Below, piece after piece: positions 18,425 through 25,419 of a stretch of 64,000 bases of DNA. The notes below the pieces were generated by a model. That model had not been told where the DNA came from and did not search any database. It was given only the letters and a program-made list of their open reading frames with translations. The first letter of the stretch is position 1. The number at the start of each line of letters is the position of its first letter. The position numbers and the translations under genes are program-made. The DNA lies in assembly GCA_937892215.1 (NCBI GenBank), contig CALAVE010000080.1:1-64000 (forward strand), given 5' to 3'. This stretch comes from an uncultured Porphyromonadaceae bacterium. Lineage in GTDB: Bacteria > Bacteroidota > Bacteroidia > Bacteroidales > Muribaculaceae.

Positions 18425-19308
18425 TAATTAAGGCTGTGGTCCAGTCTAAGGCGTTCAAATGCATCAATATAAGAGCCCTCGGTGCAGTTGCATATCTTCG
18501 TGTCACCTAAGAATTGTGAAAATTCTTCAAGATCATAGTAACTGCGGAATGTGGATGTTAGTGACTCTGTGAGGTCAGTTATTTTTATCGGCATACCGTC
18601 ATAATCAACCCATACCCTTTCCTTCTCCCCATAATAATGCCGGTCACACAAAACGACTTCATTTTTATCGTTCACTCTTATGTCGTGCATCCATGAATGT
18701 TCTGCACCTAAGATGAAGATACGTTTATATCCTATAAGCATTGATGAGAATATGGCCGCAACCATTACGTTTGTGCAGTGAGGAGCAAGGATATTATGCT
18801 TGAATAAATGCATACGCAATTTCTGGTTAAATCTCAGCTCGGGATACCATGGCTGTGAATTATACTTATAAACTGTGACATATGGATTCTGTTTGCAGTG
18901 CTCTCCGAACCATTTGGGGTAATGGTACGGAATGCAGATGCTAATAGGCCAGTCAATCTTAAGTATATTCTCTCGAACCGCAACTATGTCTTCTCTTTGC
19001 AGGGTGTGGTAGTCTCGGTCGGTGAAAGTATATAATTTAGGCTTGATTTCCCAGAATAATTCAGTGTTTATGCTATTATTGACAACGCCAAAATCGGTGT
19101 CCTCAAACATTTCTATGTGGTCAACAACGTCAGATAGGGACTTCCCATTTCCGAGTACAAATAATTTATTTGCTTGTGCCTTAAAGGGAAACTCGTTGCG
19201 GAACCATTGATTGTGTTGAACCTGACCAAACAAGGATCTTAACAAACCATAGAAGTCTGTGAATATGGCAATGAATAAATGAATGATATGGCGAAATTTA
19301 ATCATCAT
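18424..19308 (-). CDS. DUF115/GT42-like Rossmann protein, candidate nonulosonic-acid transferase
   Basis: This 294-residue protein has an N-terminal amphipathic or hydrophobic segment (residues 1-25), then KLFVLGNGKSLSDVVDHI, a G-N-G-x-S-L nucleotide-binding loop. GVVNNS, LYTFTDRDYH and TNVMVAAIFSSMLIGYKRIFILGAEHSW follow. The order G-N-G-x-S-L, N-N/N-Q, Y-T, and a late A-x-x-L-G-Y-K-x-I-x-L-x-G-x-[DE] is what I recall for Campylobacter Cst-type sialyltransferases (GT42) and for DUF115/Maf flagellin glycosyltransferases. It lies directly next to the CMP-sugar synthesis genes, so transfer of a CMP-activated nonulosonic acid is a good hypothesis, not proven. Confidence 0.6.
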   Translation of the reverse strand: MMIKFRHIIHLFIAIFTDFYGLLRSLFGQVQHNQWFRNEFPFKAQANKLFVLGNGKSLSDVVDHIEMFEDTDFGVVNNSINTELFWEIKPKLYTFTDRDYHTLQREDIVAVRENILKIDWPISICIPYHYPKWFGEHCKQNPYVTVYKYNSQPWYPELRFNQKLRMHLFKHNILAPHCTNVMVAAIFSSMLIGYKRIFILGAEHSWMHDIRVNDKNEVVLCDRHYYGEKERVWVDYDGMPIKITDLTESLTSTFRSYYDLEEFSQFLGDTKICNCTEGSYIDAFERLRLDHSLN

Positions 19309-19311
19309 AAT

Positions 19312-19809
19312 TTAGTAGAGTAATTCTTCAATATTCATGGATGAATAATGTTTGATAATATATTCTACAAATGCTCTGAATGCCCCATCTCCGCCACGTT
19401 TGTCGAGTATAATCTTTACATGCTCTTTTATGTAATCTGGGGCATTGCTTGGCGCTGCTGATACACCGACCGCCTTGAGCGATTCCAGATCTCCGATGTC
19501 ATCTCCAATGTATGCAACATCGTTTAAATCGCACCCAAGTTTCAAGCAAAGGCTCTTTATAACGGAAAGCTTGTCAGACACACCTTGGTACAAGTAATCC
19601 ACTCTCAACTTCTCACTCCGTCTCTTTACTATGTCTGTACTTTCACCGGTGATTATACCGACAGGTATGCCTAATTTGTGGGCGAACAGCACTCCGGCAC
19701 TATCAGATGTGTTGAATCGTTTCCACTCGTTACCTGTTTGGTCATAATACATACCGCCATCAGTCCATACACCATCTATGTCGGTTAATATAACTTTAGG
19801 AAGTCCCAT
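19312..19809 (-). CDS. KdsC-type HAD phosphatase (nonulosonate/KDO phosphate phosphatase)
   Basis: This 165-residue, cap-less C0 HAD phosphatase has ILTDIDGVWTDG (D-x-D nucleophile loop), IITGES (motif 2), the Lys in the SDKLSVIKSL segment and AYIGDDIGDLESL (motif 4). The length fits KdsC or the phosphatase domain of NeuA. Between a NeuB-type synthase gene and a putative sialyltransferase, its likely substrate is a 9-phosphate of a nonulosonic acid (Neu5Ac or KDN) rather than KDO-8-phosphate. A comparable phosphatase-synthase pair is known for KDN in Bacteroides thetaiotaomicron. Confidence 0.82.
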   Translation of the reverse strand: MGLPKVILTDIDGVWTDGGMYYDQTGNEWKRFNTSDSAGVLFAHKLGIPVGIITGESTDIVKRRSEKLRVDYLYQGVSDKLSVIKSLCLKLGCDLNDVAYIGDDIGDLESLKAVGVSAAPSNAPDYIKEHVKIILDKRGGDGAFRAFVEYIIKHYSSMNIEELLY

Positions 19810-20858
19810 TATTCTATATCTTTTGCATAGATTAATTCGTTAGCGGGAATATCCCTTTTTAATTTTTTACCCACAACCGCTCCAATTTGATTCCATTTAA
19901 AACCGTCGCCGGGGCTAAGCATATGCAAATCACTCTCGTGAATCACATCTCCGCTTTTCATCGCATGTATCGTTGCAATAGAGCGCTCCAGTTTCTCTCG
20001 TGCCTTAGTCACGCTTTTGTCGATATACAGATCTTTCTTACCCAGCCATTTCTCTGTGATTCGTATGTCACGAACCATGCGATATACACCTTCTGGTCCT
20101 AAAGAACCCGCCTGGTCTGTTCCTTTCATGTGCCTGTCAATAGTTATGTGCTTCTCAATGATCTCAGCTCCCAAGCCAACAGCAATTGCTGGAGCAGAGA
20201 TGCCTATCGTGTGGTCTGAAAAACCTATGTGAAACTGACCGTAATGCTCTTTCAAATAGGTGATTGTGTTTAAATTCAAGTTGTCTGGTTCTGTGGGGTA
20301 TTGAGAGACACAATGAAGAATTGATATCTCAGAGTGGTATCTTGTGATTGTTGCCAATGCTTCATCAAGTTCCTTTTTCCCTGCCATTCCAGTTGATAAT
20401 ATAATTGGAATTTTTGTTTCGGCCATTGCCTCCAGTAGAGGTATATTTGTGAGGTCTCTGCTTGCAACTTTTAAGTAGTCAGGCATAAATAATTTGAGTA
20501 AAGACAGGCACTTTTTCGCACACAATGTTTCAACGAAATCCAGCCCCTTGCTTTTAGCATATCGATATACATCTAAGTGCTCTTCATCTGATAACTCTAA
20601 GAATGCGCGGTGCTCTCCATAGGTCTTGCCAAATGAATTTGGTGTGTTGTATGGACGATTCATTTGAGAAACAGAAAGTTCCTCTTCCAAATCACGTTTA
20701 GTAAGTTTAACGGCATCAATTGGTTTTAAATTGAGCCCAAATGTATCTTCGGTAATGGGCCGGCTAATCAAGTCTACAATTAATTTGGCAATATCAACAG
20801 AACCATTATGATTCTGCCCAATTTCGCCAATAATATATGTGCTACCATCTTGTATCAT
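19809..20858 (-). CDS. N-acetylneuraminate/KDN synthase family protein (NeuB-like)
   Basis: This 349-residue protein has a TIM-barrel N-terminal part with IIGEIGQNHNGS, a substrate-binding VKLTKRDLEEEL region, LKVASRDLTNIPLL and GFSDHTIG, then EKHITIDRHMKGTDQAGSL with metal and phosphate ligands. A C-terminal SAF antifreeze-like domain starts about residue 285. It condenses phosphoenolpyruvate with ManNAc, mannose or their 6-phosphates. Because a KdsC-like phosphatase is adjacent, a 6-phosphate substrate (giving a 9-phosphate product) is likely. No hydrolysing UDP-GlcNAc 2-epimerase gene is present, which favours mannose-6-phosphate (KDN) or an epimerase elsewhere. Confidence 0.87.
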   Translation of the reverse strand: MIQDGSTYIIGEIGQNHNGSVDIAKLIVDLISRPITEDTFGLNLKPIDAVKLTKRDLEEELSVSQMNRPYNTPNSFGKTYGEHRAFLELSDEEHLDVYRYAKSKGLDFVETLCAKKCLSLLKLFMPDYLKVASRDLTNIPLLEAMAETKIPIILSTGMAGKKELDEALATITRYHSEISILHCVSQYPTEPDNLNLNTITYLKEHYGQFHIGFSDHTIGISAPAIAVGLGAEIIEKHITIDRHMKGTDQAGSLGPEGVYRMVRDIRITEKWLGKKDLYIDKSVTKAREKLERSIATIHAMKSGDVIHESDLHMLSPGDGFKWNQIGAVVGKKLKRDIPANELIYAKDIE

Positions 20859-20859
20859 G

Positions 20860-21612
20860 CTACTTCGTGTTTTGCCTAATTTGTGAATTCATTTGTTCGT
20901 AATACGACGGATGATTATCTAAGTATTTGATCATTTCGTCAATTGTATAGAATTGACCTTTACCTTCTGTCTCACTATAAATTGATTGCGCTGTTAAGAA
21001 ATCAGCTTCGGTATCAATTGTCAAACGAATGTTTCTATGCGTACATAGAGCACTTGGCGTGTCGTGCCAATAAATGTTAAATTGTTGTGGATGAGTATAT
21101 ATATAATTTGTCACATGCTCCAAGTAAGCGCTTTCATTGGTGAGCTTTGAAATCTTTTTTAAAGCGTTGATCGTGACGTATTCTGCCCAAAAACCATAAT
21201 GAGTTTTTATTGATGGTGTTCCATCGATGTTGAATGAAGAATAATCATAGTCTTTGCCGTATTTTTGAGCAAAACTTACTAAATTCATAAGACTTTGTAA
21301 TTCTAGGAATGGGTTGTCAGAGCATATTCGAATGATTTTTTCCGTATTGAATTTCTCTGCGGCCATTATAAATCGTTTTAACACATTGTTCTCGCTTCCA
21401 CGGTAACAATCAATGTTTGCATCTTTAGCGAATGATTCAATTATGTCACAATTTGGATTCTCTGATGTCGCAATGATTATGCGCGTATAGGGTATTTGTT
21501 TTAATTTGTTGATAATAATGCCTAAAATAGACTTGCCGTTACAAAAAGGTTTGACAATTTTATTCGGAAGTCGGGTGGAACCAGTACGTGCCTGAATAAT
21601 GAATGTTACCAT
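20860..21612 (-). CDS. SpsF/NeuA-like cytidylyltransferase
   Basis: This 250-residue protein begins MVTFIIQARTGSTRLPNKI, the signature of the SpsF branch of CMP-sugar cytidylyltransferases (Q-A-R-x-x-S-x-R-L-P-x-K). RICSDNPFLE holds the metal-binding Asp. The C-terminal part HVTNYIYTHPQQFNI with RLTIDTEADFLTA is typical of SpsF. It is expected to make the CMP-activated nonulosonic acid for the neighbouring synthase and transferase. It is the first gene of the operon, with a leader of about 220 bases. Confidence 0.8.
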   Translation of the reverse strand: MVTFIIQARTGSTRLPNKIVKPFCNGKSILGIIINKLKQIPYTRIIIATSENPNCDIIESFAKDANIDCYRGSENNVLKRFIMAAEKFNTEKIIRICSDNPFLELQSLMNLVSFAQKYGKDYDYSSFNIDGTPSIKTHYGFWAEYVTINALKKISKLTNESAYLEHVTNYIYTHPQQFNIYWHDTPSALCTHRNIRLTIDTEADFLTAQSIYSETEGKGQFYTIDEMIKYLDNHPSYYEQMNSQIRQNTK

Positions 21613-21792
21613 GAGTATGGGTGTTTAGATGTTGTCTTGCATAGCACACTTAGGGTCACCGGGCCAGTAGGACCGGCGACACTTTCAGTGTGTCTTTCGA
21701 CAGTTTGTCCTTCGCTCTTGCCGGCACTATCGCAGTAGTCGGCAATAATAACGTCTTGCAACTCTCTGTCTGTTTTGTTGTTACGCCGCAGG

Positions 21793-21836
21793 CGCCGCTC
21801 ACGCCTTCAGCATTCGCCGCTCACGCCTTTAGCATT
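21793..21836 (-). repeat. 22-bp tandem repeat at the start of the operon leader
   Basis: Two adjacent 22-base units (21793-21814 and 21815-21836) differ at one position (CGCCGCTCACGCCTT, then C or T, then AGCATT). They lie exactly at the predicted first transcribed bases of the polysaccharide operon. Further down the leader are hairpins at 21678-21694 (GACAC/GTGTC) and 21720-21743 (GCCG-ACTA/TAGT-CGGC). A structured leader suggests attenuation or antitermination, which is common for Bacteroidales capsule operons, but no UpxY-type gene is visible nearby. The remaining bases 21869-22096 hold an octamer tract and no gene. Confidence 0.6.
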
Positions 21837-21837
21837 G

Positions 21838-21868
21838 CAAATATAGTGAAAATATCCCGTCCGTGCAA
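21838..21868 (-). promoter_or_regulatory. Promoter of the polysaccharide operon
   Basis: Read on the minus strand, TTG (21868-21866) is followed after 20 bases by TATATTTG (21845-21838). This fits the Bacteroidota consensus TTTG-N19-21-TAnnTTTG. The predicted start near 21831 gives a leader of about 220 bases before the first ATG at 21612. Confidence 0.7.
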
Positions 21869-21969
21869 CAAGCAGCGCATATTTCACTCATTTTAGACCC
21901 GTACAAAAGCCCTCCAACCGCTCTTTCTACAAAATTTTTAGTGTAAATCCGTGTGAATTAGCGGTTAAA

Positions 21970-22022
21970 TCCGCTCACCGCTCACCGCTAACCGCCAATC
22001 GCCAATCGCTAACCGCTAACCG
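21970..22022. repeat. Octamer-like CTAACCGC/CCAATCGC tract
   Basis: Degenerate repeats of an eight-base unit (GCTAACCG, GCCAATCG, GCTCACCG) fill this stretch, beginning with the phrase GAATTAGCGGTTAAATCCGC just upstream. It lies downstream of the rpiB stop codon on the minus strand, the same place relative to a gene end as similar tracts at 38567, 40685, 43162 and 57064. Confidence 0.6.
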
Positions 22023-22096
22023 CACCGCAACCGGGCCGAAGGCGAGCTCGCGCGTGAGCTCAAAGCGTCTCGTCGGCGAAGCCGGGGCGCGGTCGC

Positions 22097-22567
22097 CTAC
22101 TGGCGATTGAGACTCACCGCAATCTTGTCGATCCGCTTCTGGTGCCTACCGCCCTCAAACTCAGTCGTCAGGAACGTCTTCACCATCGCCAGCGCCTCCT
22201 CGTTGCTCACAAAGCGCCCCGGCATCGCCAGCACGTTCGCGTCGTTGTGCTGACGCGCCAGTGCCGCCACCTCCGGAATCCAGCACAGCGCCGAGCGAAT
22301 ACCCTGATGCTTGTTCAGCGTAATGTTGATGCCCTCACCGCTGCCGCACACCGCAATGCCCGGATAGCACTCACCGCTCTCCACGGCCAGAGCGCACGGA
22401 TGAGCAAAGTCCGGATAGTCGCAACTCTCCTCCGTATAAGTCCCAAAGTCCTTGTACTCAATGCCCTCGCTCTTCAGCCACTCAATCACGGCCAGTTTCG
22501 TGGCCAGCCCCGCGTGGTCGCTGCACAGACCCACGGGAACGCCCGGTTTCAAAATCATTTTTGCCAT
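22097..22567 (-). CDS. rpiB: Ribose-5-phosphate isomerase B
   Basis: This 156-residue RpiB/LacA/LacB-family sugar-phosphate isomerase has the N-terminal LCSDHAGLATK (Asp-His phosphate-binding pair), DYPDFAHP and the catalytic-loop GIAVCGSGEGI (active-site Cys). RHQKRIDKI lies near the C-terminus. It interconverts ribose 5-phosphate and ribulose 5-phosphate in the non-oxidative pentose phosphate pathway. In Bacteroidales it usually stands beside transketolase, but here an EamA transporter gene lies upstream instead. Confidence 0.93.
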   Translation of the reverse strand: MAKMILKPGVPVGLCSDHAGLATKLAVIEWLKSEGIEYKDFGTYTEESCDYPDFAHPCALAVESGECYPGIAVCGSGEGINITLNKHQGIRSALCWIPEVAALARQHNDANVLAMPGRFVSNEEALAMVKTFLTTEFEGGRHQKRIDKIAVSLNRQ

Positions 22568-22672
22568 ATCACTAATCTATAGTTAATTGTTAATCAATTC
22601 GTTGTCAACTAACCGCCAACGGCCTTCAATCTCTATCCGTCGCCAGTCGCCATCCATCTCCAACGCCGCCCG

Positions 22673-23554
22673 TCATCTCCAGCTGCCCGCGATAAGCAGC
22701 GCAAGGCCTGCCAGCAGCACCGCCAGATCCACCAGTTTCAGCCCGATATTCTTCTCGCGCAGTATCAGCACCCCGTAGAAGAACGTCACCAGAACGCTCC
22801 CGCGCCGAATCATGCTCACCACGCTCACCATCGAACCGTCCAGGCTCAGCGCGAAGAAATACGCCAGGTCAGCCACCGTGATAAACAGAGTTATCAGCGG
22901 AATCGACCAACGCCACGTGAATCTGTCGCTCATCTCAGCCCCGCGCTTCACCGCCACCAGCGTAATCACGCCCATCATCACGCACTGATACAGCGTGTAC
23001 CACGCCTGAACCGGCAGCGGCTCGTAGTGCTGCATCAGATACTTGTCGTAGAGCGCGCTCACTGCTCCCAGCACCGTAGCGCCTATCATGTACCACAGCC
23101 AGCGGCTGCTTTTCATCGAAAATCCTTCCCTCGCCCCCAACTGGCTGATGAACAGCAACGAGGCGAATCCCAGCACGATGCCCGCCCATTGCATCCCGTT
23201 CAGACGCTCCCCGAACACCACCAGCGCCCCCACCAGCACCATCACCGGCCGAGTCGCAGTTATCGGACCCGTTATCGTCAGCGGCAGATGCTTTATCGCC
23301 ACGTAGCCCAGTGCCCACGACGACAGCACTATCACCGACTTCAGCATTATCAGCAGATGGTCGTGCCACGAACTGAACCCTATGCTCCCGTCCATGATGT
23401 CGCCCACTATCACCGGCGACAGCAGAAGCGTGCCGAACAACGTGTTCAGAAACAGCACCACCAGCACGTTGTTACGCTCCAGCGACACCTTCTTGAAGAT
23501 GTCGTAGAAACCCAGACACACCGACGATACTATGGCCATTGCAATCCACATCAT
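22673..23554 (-). CDS. EamA/DMT family transporter
   Basis: This protein of about 293 residues has ten predicted membrane segments in two EamA halves (ALGYVAIKHLPLTITGPITATRPVMVL closes the first, and the second ends near DLAVLLAGLALLIAGS). I chose ATG 23554 rather than 23581, because a strong -7 box (TACCTTTG, 23576-23569) lies between the two and would leave the longer version untranscribed. The family exports or imports small metabolites, and the substrate is unknown. Codons are GC-rich. Confidence 0.83.
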   Translation of the reverse strand: MMWIAMAIVSSVCLGFYDIFKKVSLERNNVLVVLFLNTLFGTLLLSPVIVGDIMDGSIGFSSWHDHLLIMLKSVIVLSSWALGYVAIKHLPLTITGPITATRPVMVLVGALVVFGERLNGMQWAGIVLGFASLLFISQLGAREGFSMKSSRWLWYMIGATVLGAVSALYDKYLMQHYEPLPVQAWYTLYQCVMMGVITLVAVKRGAEMSDRFTWRWSIPLITLFITVADLAYFFALSLDGSMVSVVSMIRRGSVLVTFFYGVLILREKNIGLKLVDLAVLLAGLALLIAGSWR

Positions 23555-23568
23555 GCTCTCTTTTTCTG

Positions 23569-23576
23569 CAAAGGTA
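23569..23576 (-). promoter_or_regulatory. -7 box of the EamA transporter gene
   Basis: TACCTTTG followed by CA on the minus strand is the commonest form of the Bacteroidota -7 element. It lies 15 bases before ATG 23554, so the transcript would have a leader of only a few bases. No good -33 element is spaced 19-21 bases upstream. Confidence 0.55.
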
Positions 23577-23596
23577 CTCATAATTTGTCAAAAATA

Positions 23597-23628
23597 CTTG
23601 CCGTTAACCGCTCAATTCACTAAATTTG
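23597..23628 (+). promoter_or_regulatory. Promoter of the GHL10-like secreted protein gene
   Basis: CTTG (23597-23600), then 20 bases, then TAAATTTG (23621-23628) matches the Bacteroidota consensus in both boxes and spacing. Transcription would start near 23636, about 50 bases before the ATG at 23687. It is divergent from the EamA promoter. Confidence 0.7.
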
Positions 23629-23686
23629 TCTTTACTTTAACCCAAATCAGGCATAACTTCTGTTCATAATTCCAAATCACACCACT

Positions 23687-25186
23687 ATGCTTAATTTCCG
23701 CTCTCTTATCGTAGCATTGTTCATCGGCCTGAACATCTTTCCCGCTCAGGCCCGGTCTCAAAACCCCAAGCGCGAGTTCCGCGGCGCGTGGATGCACATC
23801 ATCGGCCAGAGCCAGTATGCCAGAATGACACCCGAGCAGACGCAGGCCTATCTGCGCCACCAGCTAAACTCACTCCGCCAGGCCGGGTGCAACGCCGTCA
23901 TCTGGCAGATTCGCCCACAGGCCGATGCCGCATATCCCAGCACACTCGAGCCCTGGTCCCGCTACATCAGTGGCACCGCCGGAGTCCCGCCCACGCCGCT
24001 CTGGGACCCGCTGCAGTTTATGATCACCGAGGCCCATGCCCGCGGCATGGAACTACACGCCTGGATTAACCCCTACCGCGTCACCGCCGCCAAGGGCGAA
24101 ATGCCGGCCCCCGGGCACATCTACTATCAGCACCCCGAGTGGTTCCTCGCCTATGCCGACGGCAAAATCTACTTCGACCCGGGGCTGCCGCAGAGCCGCG
24201 ATTTCATCTGCAAGGTGGTAACCGACATCATAACCCGATACGACGTCGATGCCATTCACATGGACGACTATTTCTACCCCTATCCCGTTGAGGGCGTCGA
24301 TTTCCCCGACGATGCCTCCTATGCCGCTTACGGGGCCGGAATGGACCGCGGCGATTGGCGCCGACGCAACGTTGACCTGCTAATCGAGCAACTCCACCAC
24401 ACCATCCGCGACATCAAGCCCTGGGTGCGCTTCGGAATCAGCCCGTTCGGCGTGTGGCGAAACCGCACCAGCGACCCCGACGGCAGCCTCACCGACGCCC
24501 TCCAGTGCTACGACGCGCTCTATGCCGATTGCATCAAGTGGACACGTCTCGGTTGGGTCGATTACATGGTGCCTCAACTCTATTGGGAACTTGAGCACCG
24601 ACGCGCTCCGGGCCTCGAACTCACCCACTGGTGGAGCCGACACGCCTACGACCGACACATGTACTACGGTCTCTCTGTCCACAACCTCATGACACACCAC
24701 GACATCCCCGACACCATCTGTCCCACCCAACTCGGCCACCGAATCCGCCTCCAGCGCACGCTCTCGGGCGTCCACGGCGTCACGTGGTGGCCCGGCTACA
24801 CCGTCGTACAGAACTTCCACGGCGTAGCCGACTCGCTGCGTACCTCTCTTATGCCCTCTCCGGCTCTCATCCCGGCCTATACCTGGCTCGACAGCCTTCC
24901 CCCGGCTCCGGTCAGCAATCTCCTCTGCCGTCAGATCGCCGGTAGGGCAGTGCTCTCTTGGGACTGCGAAAGCACCTCCGATGAGATGCAGCGCCCAGTC
25001 CGCTTCGTCGTCTATCGGTTCCGTGCCTCGGAGCCTGTTGACTCCGATAACCCGGCTGCGATAATCGCTGTCACCCTGTCAAATACTCTCACCCTTCCTG
25101 AAGATGTCCGCGGTGGCGACCGCATAGTCGTCACGGCCCTCGACCGCTGCCACAACGAAAGCGCCCCCTCTATCATCCGCCTCTAG
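23687..25186 (+). CDS. Secreted family 10 glycosylhydrolase-like protein (YngK/DUF187 type)
   Basis: This 499-residue protein has a signal peptide (about residues 1-22, ending AQA) and then a TIM-barrel glycosylhydrolase-like domain. KREFRGAWMHII is the usual start. NAVIWQIRPQADAAYPS, GMELHAWINPYRV, and DAIHMDDYFYPYP carry the probable acidic catalytic residues. The last ~100 residues after PPAPVSNLLC look like a fibronectin-III-like domain. Related proteins are thought to cleave peptidoglycan or other glycans, but substrates are mostly unknown. It is one of only three plus-strand genes in the window and has its own promoter. Confidence 0.85.
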   Translation: MLNFRSLIVALFIGLNIFPAQARSQNPKREFRGAWMHIIGQSQYARMTPEQTQAYLRHQLNSLRQAGCNAVIWQIRPQADAAYPSTLEPWSRYISGTAGVPPTPLWDPLQFMITEAHARGMELHAWINPYRVTAAKGEMPAPGHIYYQHPEWFLAYADGKIYFDPGLPQSRDFICKVVTDIITRYDVDAIHMDDYFYPYPVEGVDFPDDASYAAYGAGMDRGDWRRRNVDLLIEQLHHTIRDIKPWVRFGISPFGVWRNRTSDPDGSLTDALQCYDALYADCIKWTRLGWVDYMVPQLYWELEHRRAPGLELTHWWSRHAYDRHMYYGLSVHNLMTHHDIPDTICPTQLGHRIRLQRTLSGVHGVTWWPGYTVVQNFHGVADSLRTSLMPSPALIPAYTWLDSLPPAPVSNLLCRQIAGRAVLSWDCESTSDEMQRPVRFVVYRFRASEPVDSDNPAAIIAVTLSNTLTLPEDVRGGDRIVVTALDRCHNESAPSIIRL

Positions 25187-25358
25187 CCGGCTCCCCCCTC
25201 CACCCCCGCGCGGCTATTGTAGCCATATAAGCCCCATCACATCCCCATAAGCCCTATAGGACTTATTAGCCTTATTTGCCTCATTATCCGGCATCCCCGC
25301 GATAATTTGCGTGCACTTCGCGTTCATTCGTGGTTAAAATCCTCCTCCCCTCAAACGA

Positions 25359-25386
25359 AAGAGGCGAGCCCGAACCCGGACTCGCC
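25359..25386 (-). terminator. Terminator hairpin after the 25420-27375 gene
   Basis: On the minus strand, GGCGAGTCC and GGGCTCGCC form a strong GC stem (25386-25363) followed by TCTTTCGTTTG. It lies 34 bases past the stop codon. The T-tract is short, so confidence is moderate. Confidence 0.5.
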
Positions 25387-25419
25387 CCCCATATCTCAAA
25401 ATAACCGCTATCCGCACAA

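Noticed and set aside
21613..22096. A UpxY-type antiterminator gene upstream of the glycan operon
   Set aside because: No reading frame with NusG-like features exists in this gap or in the next genes upstream, which are rpiB and an EamA transporter.
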